Below are positions 8,942-19,057 of a DNA stretch of 64,000 bases, one piece after another. A model generated the notes under the pieces. The model saw nothing but the letters and a program-made list of their open reading frames with translations, ran no database searches and had not been told where the DNA came from. Source of the DNA: Saprospiraceae bacterium (GTDB lineage Bacteria; Bacteroidota; Bacteroidia; Chitinophagales; Saprospiraceae); NCBI GenBank assembly GCA_016714445.1, contig JADJNF010000001.1, positions 1,391,034 through 1,455,033 of the forward strand. Reading direction: 5' to 3'. How positions within the stretch are numbered: position 1 is the first letter of the stretch; each line of letters starts with the position of its first letter. A program made the translations under genes and the position numbers.

Positions 8942-10591
8942 TTACGTAAATATTTCAAGCAGTTTTGGTCTATGTGCATATTTTTCCCGGAGCAATTGCT
9001 GGATTTTTTGGGTCAGAATATCCATTTTCTGGTGGATAAAATGGTTCTTTAAGGTTTCCAGATAATGAAAAGCCACATCTCCTACATATTCGTCCAGATA
9101 GTTTGATATCAGATGTATATATAAATCAACCAACCCGTGTCTTTCAAACCTATATAAAAATACATCGTGCTGTCTCAGGAGTTCTGTATTCCCCAATTTG
9201 GATAAATAAGACAACAATCCTGACCAGTTTTCTTCTTTTCTATAAATACGTATCAGAAGGTTGGGGTCTGCTTTTACTGCCGTCAGCTCAAATTCTAAAT
9301 TTAGCAAAAGATCTGTGTACTCATCTTCGGGAAGTTCTCTTTTAAGTACCTCCATATATTTTATGTCTCCCGAATTAATGTAAGCCAGTTTTGCTGTTTG
9401 CAGTAATTTTTTTACATTTTTATATCTCACATATAAAAACACCAACCTGTTCACGACATCTTTTACATATTTTTTGGGTTGGTATATACTTTCCAGCAAC
9501 TTTAGCGCCAGATGTTCAGCATTTCCGGCTAGCAAGTGATCACCGATTTCTATTAAATGGACAGCATAGGGTTTTAAAAATTCGGATTCATCTTTTGTGT
9601 ATTTACCCGATATTCTGATATATAAAGCCAGCAAAATAATTTTTTCCTTTTGATTTATGTCCGTGATGTGACGGGAGATAAAATGTATAAGTTTAGCTTT
9701 TTCTACCCCTTTGTATTCATCTGTTACCAATGCAAGGATGTTATTTTCCAGATCATGAAAGTGATAATAAGACCTGCTTGCCAGATCCAAAAGAAACTGA
9801 TTGAGCTCTATCCGTAGTTCAGGAGGTAATTTTTCTTTTAGAAAGTAAGAGATGATCTGGTGAAATATTTTTCCCAATTTTTCCAGCTGGTCAGCATGGA
9901 ATGAATAGTAATGCCGTACATATTCCAATTTTGAAAAAGCACCGGTAAAAATATGAAAGGCTTCTCTATACTGTTTTAAGGCAATACAATCATTGATCTG
10001 ATCGGCAAAATCTTCGAGTACATGAATTATCGCTTTTATATCAGAAGATGTCGCCCGTGTGGCCTCACCGGTATGCGGGCGGACGATCGTGTTTAAGATG
10101 TTTTTATATTTATCGGAATTGTCACTCAGATCTATTTTTCTGGCAAAACTCACTTTCAAAAGCGTGGAGAATTTTTTATCTTTTTTTGCATAATTCTTAA
10201 CAAAGCTGGTGAGATCTTCATGTGGGATTTCATCCAGGATTTGATTTATGTTTAAAGAAGGTAGCTTTTTAGTACTTTTTTCAGATGCCGTAATTTCTTT
10301 TACCTCTTTTTTCTGTTTGATGAGCTCTCTTATAGTAAGGAGTCCGGCAATGGTATGTTTACAAATATTGTTTTGTTTAAAAAAACTGCATTCGCAGGAT
10401 AGTTTTTGTTTTTTGGCAAATGGCGACTGAATTTCAATTTCGTAATTTATTCCGTCTTTTACTTTTGCCACATAAAGATTGGACTCGACATGTGACAATT
10501 CATTTACCGCACCTTTCTCATTCAACTCTTCTGCAAGCCGAACAAGTTCATCATCATAAATAAGCTCAATTAACTGATTTTTTTCTATCAA
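8942..10591 (-). CDS. SWIM zinc-finger protein with long helical-repeat region
   Basis: A 549-residue protein with a SWIM zinc finger near the N-terminus (C66, C68, C77, H79 in CECSFFKQNNICKHT), which is predicted to bind DNA or protein. The remaining 450 residues are leucine-rich helices resembling TPR/HEAT-type solenoids (for example LIEIGDHLLAGNAEHLALKLLES). A lysine-rich linker separates the parts. Such SWIM proteins are often found near SNF2 helicases, but none is adjacent here. The partner and role are unknown. Confidence 0.8.
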   Translation of the reverse strand: MIEKNQLIELIYDDELVRLAEELNEKGAVNELSHVESNLYVAKVKDGINYEIEIQSPFAKKQKLSCECSFFKQNNICKHTIAGLLTIRELIKQKKEVKEITASEKSTKKLPSLNINQILDEIPHEDLTSFVKNYAKKDKKFSTLLKVSFARKIDLSDNSDKYKNILNTIVRPHTGEATRATSSDIKAIIHVLEDFADQINDCIALKQYREAFHIFTGAFSKLEYVRHYYSFHADQLEKLGKIFHQIISYFLKEKLPPELRIELNQFLLDLASRSYYHFHDLENNILALVTDEYKGVEKAKLIHFISRHITDINQKEKIILLALYIRISGKYTKDESEFLKPYAVHLIEIGDHLLAGNAEHLALKLLESIYQPKKYVKDVVNRLVFLYVRYKNVKKLLQTAKLAYINSGDIKYMEVLKRELPEDEYTDLLLNLEFELTAVKADPNLLIRIYRKEENWSGLLSYLSKLGNTELLRQHDVFLYRFERHGLVDLYIHLISNYLDEYVGDVAFHYLETLKNHFIHQKMDILTQKIQQLLREKYAHRPKLLEIFT

Positions 10592-10688
10592 CCTTCAGGA
10601 TTTAATCTTCAAACAAAACAACCTGCAAATTTATGAACTTATTTCCACCTTCCATTAAAAATACAGATGGTTTATTGACAATATTTTT

Positions 10689-10696
10689 TATATTTG
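10689..10696 (+). promoter_or_regulatory. TAnnTTTG -7 promoter box of the DEAD-box gene
   Basis: TATATTTG lies 45 bases before the ATG at 10742. A TTG at 10675-10677 is present, but the 11-base gap is shorter than the usual -33/-7 spacing. Confidence 0.4.
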
Positions 10697-10741
10697 CATT
10701 TTTATTAATATAAATTATTCTAACAAGGATAAAATTTTGAC

Positions 10742-12019
10742 ATGACATTTAAGGAAATAGGGTTGGATGACAGGATACTGGAAGCAATATCCTACATGGG
10801 TTTTGATAAAGCCACACCAATTCAGGAAAAAGCCATACCGGAAATATTAAAAGGACGTGATCTTATAGCATGTGCACAGACAGGAACGGGAAAAACTGCT
10901 GCATTTATGCTTCCTTTGCTTCACCAAATGGCAGTAGAACCACACATTGGAACCTCCACTTTAGTAATTGTACCGACGCGAGAACTTGCAGTTCAGATAG
11001 ATCAGCAGATTCAGGGTTTTGCCTATTTTGTACCTGTATCTTCTATGGCAATATACGGCGGTGGATCCGGCAACGAATGGGAAACCCAAAAGAAGGGTCT
11101 GACCAACGCAGATATTATCATTGCAACTCCGGGTAAATTGATCAGCCACATCAATATGGGTAATGTGAAGTTTGACAAACTCAGACACCTTATTCTGGAT
11201 GAAGCTGACAGGATGCTGGATATGGGTTTTTATGATGATATCAAAAAAATAATAGAAGCGCTTCCCAAAAACAGACAAACATTGATGTTTAGTGCAACGA
11301 TGCCTCCAAAAATGCGTGATCTGGCCAGACAAAACCTGAATAATCCATTTGAAGTATCTATTGCAGTATCAAAACCTTCTGAAAGAGTACTTCAGGCAGC
11401 TTACCTGGTCAATGACGGAAATAAAGCAAGACTGATCAATGATCTGATAAAAGATAAACCCAGTTTCGAGAGTGTTATTGTCTTTTCTTCTACTAAAAAA
11501 TCTGTCAATGATATCGTAAAAGGACTATCCGGGCAAGGCTATACAGTGGAAGGCATCTCTTCAGATCTGGAGCAAAAAGAAAGAGAAGAAGTGCTCAACA
11601 GATTCAGATCAAAAAAGACCAGAGTTATAGTGGCAACAGATGTACTGGCCCGAGGGATAGATATCAAAGACATCAACCTCGTAGTCAATTACAATGTACC
11701 CGGAGATGGTGAAGATTATGTACATAGAATAGGTCGTACCGCACGGGCAGATGCAGATGGTGTTGCATTGACATTGGTCAATGAAGAAGAAATGTACAAA
11801 ATGGCGGCGATTGAAAAACTGATAGGCACAGAGATCAATAAACTGACCATACCGCCACATATCGGTGTCAGTCCTGAATGGAATCCTGGCAGACCAAAAG
11901 GTGGATTTCAACGTGGAGGCAGGAGACCGGAAGGAAAAACATCTTCCGGCCAAAGACCAAAATCATCCAATACCGGTGGGCAACATAAAAAACATAAGCC
12001 CATCAAAAAAGGGGAATAA
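10742..12019 (+). CDS. DEAD-box ATP-dependent RNA helicase, RhlE-like
   Basis: A 425-residue DEAD-box helicase. The Q motif TPIQ (25-28), Walker A AQTGTGKT (45-52), PTREL, DEAD (153-156), SAT, ARGID and HRIGRTAR are all present, so both RecA domains are complete. It unwinds RNA duplexes; in related bacteria such proteins serve ribosome assembly and mRNA turnover, often at low temperature. The C-terminal tail is basic and rich in glycine, arginine and lysine (GGFQRGGRRPEG, QHKKHKPIKKGE), a typical RNA-binding extension of RhlE-type enzymes. It is monocistronic. Confidence 0.93.
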   Translation: MTFKEIGLDDRILEAISYMGFDKATPIQEKAIPEILKGRDLIACAQTGTGKTAAFMLPLLHQMAVEPHIGTSTLVIVPTRELAVQIDQQIQGFAYFVPVSSMAIYGGGSGNEWETQKKGLTNADIIIATPGKLISHINMGNVKFDKLRHLILDEADRMLDMGFYDDIKKIIEALPKNRQTLMFSATMPPKMRDLARQNLNNPFEVSIAVSKPSERVLQAAYLVNDGNKARLINDLIKDKPSFESVIVFSSTKKSVNDIVKGLSGQGYTVEGISSDLEQKEREEVLNRFRSKKTRVIVATDVLARGIDIKDINLVVNYNVPGDGEDYVHRIGRTARADADGVALTLVNEEEMYKMAAIEKLIGTEINKLTIPPHIGVSPEWNPGRPKGGFQRGGRRPEGKTSSGQRPKSSNTGGQHKKHKPIKKGE

Positions 12020-12085
12020 CCCTTTAGCGAAATCAATTGATGTTTAAAGTAATAGTTATTGAGACCACTCCTAAAAGTATAATTT

Positions 12086-12179
12086 TGCCACAAAGGCACA
12101 AAAACACAAAGAATCACTAATTTCAAATCGTTGATAATCATTTCTTTGTGAACCTTAGGGACTTAGAATCTTAGTGGCA
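12086..12179. repeat. interspersed inverted repeat of the GCCACAAAG / CTTTGTG type
   Basis: TGCCAC at 12086-12091 is mirrored by GTGGCA at 12174-12179, and CACAAAGAA at 12105-12113 by TTCTTTGTG at 12142-12150. This purine-rich, CACAAAG-containing inverted repeat resembles an intergenic element often seen in Bacteroidota genomes. It lies between two convergent genes and may act as a transcript end. Confidence 0.5.
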
Positions 12180-12213
12180 TTTCTTTATTTTTTAACTTTT
12201 CGGAGAGTAATCG

Positions 12214-12594
12214 TTATTTAATTTTTTCACTCCATCTGAGCAGATTCAACCAACCGGCTATAAAAAGTACCCCGCCTATCGGTGTGATGGGACCAACAAA
12301 GTTCCAGACATCTCCACCATATAAATGTTTGGTGCTCAGCATATAAAGAGAACCTGAAAAACATAAAATTCCGGCTAGAAATAAGTAAAAACTGAGTTTG
12401 GTCACTTTTGATTCTTTGGTCCACAATGCCAGTAACAGCATGGGCATGATATGGACAAAATGGTATAAAGTGGCTGTTTTAAATGTCTCCGTTTGATTTG
12501 CGTCCAGAAAAGGTTTCAGTCCATGCGCACCAAAAGCACCTATTCCTACTGCCAAAGCACCCAAAATGGCAACGATTTTTATTTTATTGTTCAT
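12214..12594 (-). CDS. DUF423 family inner-membrane protein
   Basis: A 126-residue membrane protein of the DUF423 (YgdD-like) family. Four hydrophobic segments are visible, and the family N-terminus ILGALAVGIGAFGAHGLK, then TATLYHFVHIMPML and ITPIGGVLFIAGWL, are present. The biochemical function of the family is unknown. Length is normal. It converges with the DEAD-box gene. Confidence 0.88.
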   Translation of the reverse strand: MNNKIKIVAILGALAVGIGAFGAHGLKPFLDANQTETFKTATLYHFVHIMPMLLLALWTKESKVTKLSFYLFLAGILCFSGSLYMLSTKHLYGGDVWNFVGPITPIGGVLFIAGWLNLLRWSEKIK

Positions 12595-12635
12595 TTTTAT
12601 TTTTTTAAAAAATTATATAATGCCAAACATTTTTC

Positions 12636-13478
12636 TTAGTCTCCTTTACATTTATCTTGCTTTAGGCATGTATCATATCGGTCAAATAACAGATGTAAAG
12701 TTGATCCATCAATATTAACACAAGAGTATTCAAAAATGCCAAAATTATTACAGAAAAAAAAATCTGCTGAGCTGTTCCCTACTTTTGATTCTCCGCTTGC
12801 CTGGACATTATAACAATCATAATATTTTCCTTCAATCTTTTTTAATTCTTTTTTACAAACATTGTATGTGTACAAAAACTTTGCGGTATCCCTCCATTCT
12901 TTTTTTACAATATTTTGCCAACCGGTACCATTAAAAACAAACTCCCAATTCCATTGTGATTTATTATATACAACCATTGGCCAAGGTGCTGTATAATTTT
13001 GCATAAATTTATCTTGACGTGGTGGATGCATCCAAAAATTAATACTGTTCTCTACAAAGCCAGTTTGTTCAGAGACCACAACTTCATATTTTTTATTTAA
13101 GTATTGAAAAAATAATGGTGATTGATTCCACCCAACATCATCATTCTGACCATTAAAATCATAGCCACATATAGAAATAAAAGAGACATAAGGGGATGTC
13201 ATATTCACGAATTCCTCTTTTGAGTAATAATTACTTAAATCAATTAATATAGAATCCACAGAATTAATTTTAAAGCTGTAAATTTTAGAGTGTTCAATAT
13301 TTATCAAAGTATCATTGTAAGTTTTGTCGGGACCTAGTTCAAAGTACACACCATATTCAGAAAAACCATTAATATCTTTATTATTTTTAATCTTAGGTAT
13401 TGTAATATTTTTACAAGAAAATAAAAATGAAACTATTATTAAACTTAATTTTATGTATACAATATACTGGTTTTTCAT
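12636..13478 (-). CDS. hypothetical lipoprotein
   Basis: A 280-residue protein that begins MKNQYIVYIKLSLIIVSFLFSCKN, a signal peptide with lipobox LFSC, so it is a predicted lipoprotein. The mature part is rich in aromatic residues and asparagine, with several cysteines (SICGYDF, NVCKKELKK, CKQDKCKGD). No family was recognised. It lies 41 bases upstream of DUF423 on the same strand and downstream of a terminator at 13577, so it is probably a separate transcript from ftsZ. Confidence 0.65.
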   Translation of the reverse strand: MKNQYIVYIKLSLIIVSFLFSCKNITIPKIKNNKDINGFSEYGVYFELGPDKTYNDTLINIEHSKIYSFKINSVDSILIDLSNYYSKEEFVNMTSPYVSFISICGYDFNGQNDDVGWNQSPLFFQYLNKKYEVVVSEQTGFVENSINFWMHPPRQDKFMQNYTAPWPMVVYNKSQWNWEFVFNGTGWQNIVKKEWRDTAKFLYTYNVCKKELKKIEGKYYDCYNVQASGESKVGNSSADFFFCNNFGIFEYSCVNIDGSTLHLLFDRYDTCLKQDKCKGD

Positions 13479-13576
13479 ATTTTTATATTGGGCAAAGATA
13501 TTGTTTATGGTTTAAAATTGTACAATCACAATTTTTTATTACATTGTAAGTACAATTTAGTATAGTCACCCTAAAA

Positions 13577-13610
13577 TAAAAAAAAGGTCCAGGCGGGGAG
13601 CCTTGGACCT
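13577..13610 (-). terminator. intrinsic terminator downstream of ftsZ
   Basis: Read on the minus strand, AGGTCCAAGGC and GCCTGGACCT pair around a short C-rich loop, followed directly by a run of eight T and then ATTTT. It is a strong rho-independent terminator 245 bases past the ftsZ stop and is the likely end of the dcw transcript. It could instead act as an attenuator for the lipoprotein gene starting at 13478. The rest of the 13479-13854 gap holds a second hairpin without a T-run at about 13804-13836 (CCTCT...TCCCG/CGGGA...AGAGG) and no gene. Confidence 0.75.
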
Positions 13611-13854
13611 GTAATTAATAAACCAATCTCAATAAAAAGTTTATAAATAAAGACGAAAATCCAAGTACTATTGGCCAGCAAAAAAACCAGCTAAAATTCA
13701 CTAAGTGAACTTTTCTTTTTTGGATTCTATCTACTTCAGGTTGTAATAAAAGTGGTCTCTATTTTAAACTCTAATGATTCAGGATCTAATATGCTCACCT
13801 ATGTCCTCTCTATCCCGTTAGCAATCGGGACAGAGGGGAATGGGCGATAAAAAA

Positions 13855-15285
13855 TTAATCTACGTTATTGTATAAAAATGAATTGTTGGAAACAAATACT
13901 GTACTGTCATCATCCATATTGATCATATAGGCAGAGTTTTGTTTACCATTTGATTTATTGGTCTCATCCAGTGTGACATTTCTTCTGGCATAAGCAGGCA
14001 CATTTTCCATATCAGCAATGATCTTTGGATTGTCAAGCGGCTTACTGTTGTTCTTGCGCAGATATTCTCTCCTTGCAGCATCCGCTTCACTTTTCTTTTT
14101 CATCTCTTCGGTAAGATGCCCCTTTTTAGTCACATATGGATCGTCTGTTTTTACACCGAGCATGTTAATGGTCTTTTTGACGTCATCCGTATCAAAATCC
14201 ACCACATTATCCGCATATGTCTCTTCAAAATCAAATACTGAATAATCATCTTCAATGATAGTATGGGTTCTCTCATTCTCCAAAGAAACTTTTACTTTTT
14301 CAGGCTTTAATTCTTTAGACTTCGTGCCACCTTCTCTAAAGCCGGTAGCTATCAGTGTTATCATTATTTTTTCACCCAAAGATTCGTCTTTGCAATTTCC
14401 CCAGATGAGGTCTGTTCCATAGCCTGCTTCTTCCTGGACGTGCTCCGTGATTTCTCCGATTTCATCCATGGTAACTTCTTTCGTACCTGATGTAATATTA
14501 AGGAGAATATGTTGAGCTCCTCTTATGTCATTGTCTTCCAGTAGAGGAGAGTTCATCGCAAGATTTATTGCTTTTCTGGCTCTGTCATCACCGTCTGCCA
14601 TAGCACTACCCATGATGGCTACACCGCTGTTTCTCATAACAGTATTGACATCTTCAAAATCCACATTGATGTATCCCGGCACGGTGATAATTTCAGCAAT
14701 TCCTTTGGCTGCAGTGGTCAGGATATCATCTGCCTGTCCGAATGCGGCAGAAAGTGCGAGATTGCCATGTATCATTTTCATCTTATCATTGCTGATGACA
14801 AGGATAGAGTCAACGTTTTTCTTCAACTGTTCAAGTCCTTCATGGGCTTGCCTCTGACGTCTTAATCCTTCAAACTTAAAGGGAAGCGTCACTATCGCTA
14901 CCGTGAGTATTTCCATTTCTTTGGCTACCTTGGCAATGATGGGAGCAGCTCCTGTTCCGGTTCCACCACCCATACCTGCTGTAATAAACAGCATCTTGGT
15001 GCCGTCAGAAAGCCATTTTCGGATATCTTCTATGGATTCGATGCAGGATTGTTTTCCTACTTCAGGAATGCTACCTGCACCTCTGCCTTCTGTCAGGTTT
15101 GGTCCCAGTGCGATTTTAACAGGTACCGGATTGCTCTCCATGGCTTGTGCATCCGTATTGCAGATGGCAAAATCCACGCCTGTGATTCCCTGTCTGAACA
15201 TATGACCGACAGCATTACCGCCACCTCCACCTACGCCTACTACTTTTATGATGGATTTTTCGTTTGTTGGTATATCAAATTTCAT
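13855..15285 (-). CDS. ftsZ: cell division protein FtsZ
   Basis: A 476-residue tubulin-like GTPase that polymerises into the Z-ring at mid-cell. The glycine-rich nucleotide loops GGGGGNAV (19-26) and the tubulin signature GGGTGTG (106-112) are intact. The T7 segment NVDFEDVNTVM is present. After the GTPase core comes a charged linker, then the conserved C-terminal peptide in the form VPAYARRNV. That peptide is followed by about 40 further residues ending NNSFLYNNVD, rather than standing at the terminus, a layout I associate with Bacteroidota FtsZ. It is the last gene of the dcw operon, 32 bases after ftsA. Confidence 0.97.
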   Translation of the reverse strand: MKFDIPTNEKSIIKVVGVGGGGGNAVGHMFRQGITGVDFAICNTDAQAMESNPVPVKIALGPNLTEGRGAGSIPEVGKQSCIESIEDIRKWLSDGTKMLFITAGMGGGTGTGAAPIIAKVAKEMEILTVAIVTLPFKFEGLRRQRQAHEGLEQLKKNVDSILVISNDKMKMIHGNLALSAAFGQADDILTTAAKGIAEIITVPGYINVDFEDVNTVMRNSGVAIMGSAMADGDDRARKAINLAMNSPLLEDNDIRGAQHILLNITSGTKEVTMDEIGEITEHVQEEAGYGTDLIWGNCKDESLGEKIMITLIATGFREGGTKSKELKPEKVKVSLENERTHTIIEDDYSVFDFEETYADNVVDFDTDDVKKTINMLGVKTDDPYVTKKGHLTEEMKKKSEADAARREYLRKNNSKPLDNPKIIADMENVPAYARRNVTLDETNKSNGKQNSAYMINMDDDSTVFVSNNSFLYNNVD

Positions 15286-15317
15286 CTTTCAAAAATTTCT
15301 GTTGGTTAAATAATATG

Positions 15318-16721
15318 TTAGAACTCAGAATCAGGTACTGTCTCAAAAAAATCTTTGGTCAAAGTAAACAACTTATTGAACAATCCTTTTTTCTTTGTTT
15401 TGTCGCCACCATTTTCTACTTCTTCTTCATCATCGTCACTATCTTCCTGCATTTTAAGATCTTGTTTTGCAGGGTTTGTAAGCGGTGGATAATTATTGGT
15501 AAATCTTGGTTCTTCAGTGATCCTTTTAAATTCTTCCACATAATTGGTCTTATCTCCAAAGTTATCTATGGTATGCTTCAACAATCCAACAGCCGTTGCA
15601 AATATAGGACTGGCCAGTTGGCTGGAATATCCGTGTGCAAGATGTTCAATGGGTTGACCTATACGGGTAGGCAATCCGGTGTGATATTCAGACAATAAAT
15701 CAATGTGCTTTAACAATGAACCACCACCAGTAAGTACCATGCCTGCGATTAGCTTATTTTCATAGCCTGATCGTCGTATTTCCCACAGTACATAATCAAA
15801 TATTTCTTCTACCCTTGCCTGAATAATTCTGGCTAGATTCTTCTCAGAAATTTCTTTATGTTCTCTTCCCTTAAAACCAGGAATGGTAATAATTCTGTTA
15901 TCAACGATTTCATCAGCCATAGCAGATCCAAATTTGACTTTAAGTTTTTCAGCCTGCTCATTCATGACTGTACAGCCTTCTCTGATATCTTTAGTGATCA
16001 CATTGCCTCCGAATGGAATAACACAGGTGTGTCTGATGATACCATCCTTAAAGATAGTAATATCAGTCGTACCACCACCTATATCTACCAAAGCTACTCC
16101 AGCTTCCTTTTCTTCTTCGCTCAGCACAGATGCAGCAGATGCAATAGGCTCCAGAGTAACATCGGCTACTTCAAGGCCTGCCTTCTCTACACATCTTAGT
16201 ATGTTTCTGCTGGCTGATATCTGACCTGTGATGATGTGAAAATTAGCTTCCAGCCTTACACCGGACATGCCTATAGGATCAAATATATCCTGCTCATCAT
16301 CGACTGTATATTCCTGTGGAACTACATGAAGTATTTTATCTCCGGGAGGCAAGACCAACTTGTACATATCTTTGATGAGCTTATCAATGTCATCCTGATT
16401 TATTTCAGTATTGGAATCGTGTCTTACCAATAGTCCATGATGATGCAGGCTCTTGATATGCTGACCGGCTATACCGACATGTACCACTCTGAACTTGCAG
16501 TGAGCATTTCGCTCAGCAATATCCACAGCTTCCCTGATGGCTTTTACTGTTTTATCAATGTTGGAAACAACACCCCTCGAAACACCCTCTGAGCGGACTA
16601 CCCCCATACCCACTATTTCCAGTTTGCCATACTCGTTGAGCTGGCCTGCAATAGCACATACTTTGGTGGTCCCGATGTCGAGCGCTACTGCTGTGTTTTT
16701 TAATTTTACCTGATCGTTCAT
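15318..16721 (-). CDS. ftsA: cell division protein FtsA
   Basis: A 467-residue actin-like ATPase that tethers FtsZ to the membrane. ALDIGTTKVCAIAG (phosphate 1), DIGGGTTDITIF (phosphate 2) and LTGGGSLL (adenosine) motifs are present. The C-terminus (KKKGLFNKLFTLTKDFFETV) reads as an amphipathic membrane-targeting helix, preceded by an acidic stretch (DSDDDEEEVENG). It is encoded between ftsQ and ftsZ, as is usual. Confidence 0.96.
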   Translation of the reverse strand: MNDQVKLKNTAVALDIGTTKVCAIAGQLNEYGKLEIVGMGVVRSEGVSRGVVSNIDKTVKAIREAVDIAERNAHCKFRVVHVGIAGQHIKSLHHHGLLVRHDSNTEINQDDIDKLIKDMYKLVLPPGDKILHVVPQEYTVDDEQDIFDPIGMSGVRLEANFHIITGQISASRNILRCVEKAGLEVADVTLEPIASAASVLSEEEKEAGVALVDIGGGTTDITIFKDGIIRHTCVIPFGGNVITKDIREGCTVMNEQAEKLKVKFGSAMADEIVDNRIITIPGFKGREHKEISEKNLARIIQARVEEIFDYVLWEIRRSGYENKLIAGMVLTGGGSLLKHIDLLSEYHTGLPTRIGQPIEHLAHGYSSQLASPIFATAVGLLKHTIDNFGDKTNYVEEFKRITEEPRFTNNYPPLTNPAKQDLKMQEDSDDDEEEVENGGDKTKKKGLFNKLFTLTKDFFETVPDSEF

Positions 16722-16733
16722 AGCACAAATTAT

Positions 16734-17624
16734 TTAATGTTGAATACTTTGCTTGTTATTGTCTGTTGTTATTAATGCGGCCTGTAATGTATCCTTTAAA
16801 ACAGGTTCTATTCTTTTTGCCAGTTCAGGATTAGCCAGCATACCTGAGACCTGATTGGCGTATTTTAAATTTAATGTTTTGTATCGGCTCCACCCCAACT
16901 TCGGAAGGCCATCCCGATAAAATATTTTCAGTTTATCAAATTTTTCTTCAATATCCCGGCCATCTCCAAAAATCAATTTTTCACGACCTATTTTCGGAAT
17001 CAGCACAATGTCGCCAATGCTGTCATTCTCAACGTGTGCCTGTTCTATGAGTGCACTTAAAAATTCATCCTGAGCCACATATTTCATGATATTAAATAAA
17101 TCTTTCAACTTGGATGGTTTATCGGAAGTCAAAAATTTTGCATTGAAGGTATCTCTTACTCCTGACACTACCGGCACTCTGACAGCACTTCCACGTGTGA
17201 CAGGTACTTGTTTACCATTCTCGTCGAGATAGTATTCACCGCCGGTTTCATCCATTACTCTCATCAAAGGTTTTTTTTGGATGATGGAAACATTCAATCG
17301 ATTTTTTGAATCAAAGTAAATATCTGCCCGTTCAATCCTTTTATCCTTATTCAGTTTGGCTTCCAGTTTACGAAGATTCAGTGTCTTAATATTCGTTTTC
17401 GAAATCGTTTTCCCGGCTGCCAGATTAAGAATTTGAATCACTTCTTTTTCAGAAATCAACTGATCACTTCCATTTCTTCCATCAATATGTACTACCAAAG
17501 TCTTTACTTCAGCATTGGACTTGCGAAGGACAGAAAAGAAAAGCAGGGCCGCTATTCCGGCAATCAAAGACAACCAGATAATGGTGTCTTTAACCCTCTT
17601 CAAATTTAATCTTCTATCGCTCAT
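16734..17624 (-). CDS. ftsQ: cell division protein FtsQ
   Basis: A 296-residue bitopic membrane protein: a short basic cytoplasmic N-terminus, one membrane segment (about residues 13-28, WLSLIAGIAALLFFSVL) and a periplasmic part. Its position between murC and ftsA and its topology identify it as FtsQ, the divisome scaffold that binds FtsL and FtsB. The POTRA-like region is not obvious at sequence level, but features such as AAGKTISKTNIKTLNLRKLE and RGSAVRVPVVSGV fit. Length is normal for Bacteroidota. Confidence 0.88.
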   Translation of the reverse strand: MSDRRLNLKRVKDTIIWLSLIAGIAALLFFSVLRKSNAEVKTLVVHIDGRNGSDQLISEKEVIQILNLAAGKTISKTNIKTLNLRKLEAKLNKDKRIERADIYFDSKNRLNVSIIQKKPLMRVMDETGGEYYLDENGKQVPVTRGSAVRVPVVSGVRDTFNAKFLTSDKPSKLKDLFNIMKYVAQDEFLSALIEQAHVENDSIGDIVLIPKIGREKLIFGDGRDIEEKFDKLKIFYRDGLPKLGWSRYKTLNLKYANQVSGMLANPELAKRIEPVLKDTLQAALITTDNNKQSIQH

Positions 17625-17683
17625 TTAATTTATTATTGATTTGTTGACTTGCTTATTTGCTGAAAAATTTAAAGTTTATATGT

Positions 17684-19057
17684 TTATTGGTTTAAAAAAT
17701 CTTTTATTTTTGGTACAAAAGTGTCAATATCTCCTGCGCCCAATGTCATCAATATTTCTGGTTGGTATTCCTTCAGAACATCCATCAATGTATCTTTGGT
17801 GACCAATTTTTTATTATGGTTTTTCATTTTATTATAAATCATTTCCGAACTCACTCCTTCTATTGGCAATTCTCTGGCCGGATAAATATCCATAAGAATG
17901 ATTTCATCAAGTTTGTCCAATTCTGCTGCAAAACCATCTGCAAAATCTTTTGTCCTGGAATACAGATGTGGCTGAAAAATTCCAGTCAGTTTTTTGTCCG
18001 GATAAAGCGTGCGGGCCGCATCAATAGCTACCTTAAGTTCTCCCGGATGATGGGCATAATCATCAATAAAAACTACATCTGCTCTGTCAATGATTTTTTC
18101 AAATCTACGTTGAATTCCTTTGAATCCAACCAATGCCTTTTTTATATTTTCATGTGTCACCCCATTCAGTAAACCTACGCTGATGGCAACACAAGCATTT
18201 TCAACATTATGCTTTCCAGGCATACTCATCACCACATCTTTGATCACATGCCCCAATCCTGTGTAATCAAAAACATACCTGCCATTCTGAATCCGGATGT
18301 TGTCGATTTGTATCTGCACATCGCCTTCTCCAAACTCATATATTCGAATGCCTCTATTGGCCAAAGCCATCAATTCATGGATCGTAAACTGATTCAGCAA
18401 ACCTTTCTTTATGATCAGATAACCGTTGTCTCTGACTTCGGAAGCATAGGCTTTGAATCCATCTATCATCACGCTACTGTCACCATATATATCCAAATGG
18501 TCAGGATCCATAGATGAAATTGAAGCGATAAATGGACTCAATCTCAAAAATGACCTGTCATATTCATCCGCTTCCAAAACTACCACATCACTTTTGCCGA
18601 TCAGGAAATTACTTTTATAATCAGCTGTAATTCCACCCAAAAAAGCCGACACATCGATACCTCCAACTTTCAAAACATGGGTAGTCATGGCACTTGTGGT
18701 CGTCTTACCATGTGTTCCTGCAATACCCACTGATATCTTGTCATTGCTGATCATCCCCAAGGCCTCAGATCTCTTCATCATCGGGATATCGGTATGCAGT
18801 AAGTGATTGAACCCTTTGTGGTCTTTCGGAATAGCCGGAGTATAAATGATCAGATCAATATCCTTTGGAATAAATGACAATTCATCTTCGTAATGAATAT
18901 GCATCCCCTCATCTGTCAAATGATCTGTCAATACCGTTTGAGTTTTGTCATAACCGGACACTTTTTTGCCTTGAGCAATAAAATACCTTGCTATGGCGCT
19001 CATGCCGATACCACCGATACCGATGAAATATACATGATTGACTTCATTCAGCTTCAT
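17684..19057 (-). CDS. murC: UDP-N-acetylmuramate-L-alanine ligase MurC
   Basis: A 457-residue Mur ligase adding L-alanine to UDP-MurNAc in the cytoplasm. The N-terminal nucleotide fold FIGIGGIGMSAIA, the ATP loop GTHGKTTTSAM, EADEYDRSFL and the HHPGE-type motif DDYAHHPGELK are all present. The chosen ATG overlaps the murG stop as ATGA; the frame extends six codons further upstream into murG, which would displace this coupling. It is in the dcw operon between murG and ftsQ. Confidence 0.96.
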   Translation of the reverse strand: MKLNEVNHVYFIGIGGIGMSAIARYFIAQGKKVSGYDKTQTVLTDHLTDEGMHIHYEDELSFIPKDIDLIIYTPAIPKDHKGFNHLLHTDIPMMKRSEALGMISNDKISVGIAGTHGKTTTSAMTTHVLKVGGIDVSAFLGGITADYKSNFLIGKSDVVVLEADEYDRSFLRLSPFIASISSMDPDHLDIYGDSSVMIDGFKAYASEVRDNGYLIIKKGLLNQFTIHELMALANRGIRIYEFGEGDVQIQIDNIRIQNGRYVFDYTGLGHVIKDVVMSMPGKHNVENACVAISVGLLNGVTHENIKKALVGFKGIQRRFEKIIDRADVVFIDDYAHHPGELKVAIDAARTLYPDKKLTGIFQPHLYSRTKDFADGFAAELDKLDEIILMDIYPARELPIEGVSSEMIYNKMKNHNKKLVTKDTLMDVLKEYQPEILMTLGAGDIDTFVPKIKDFLNQ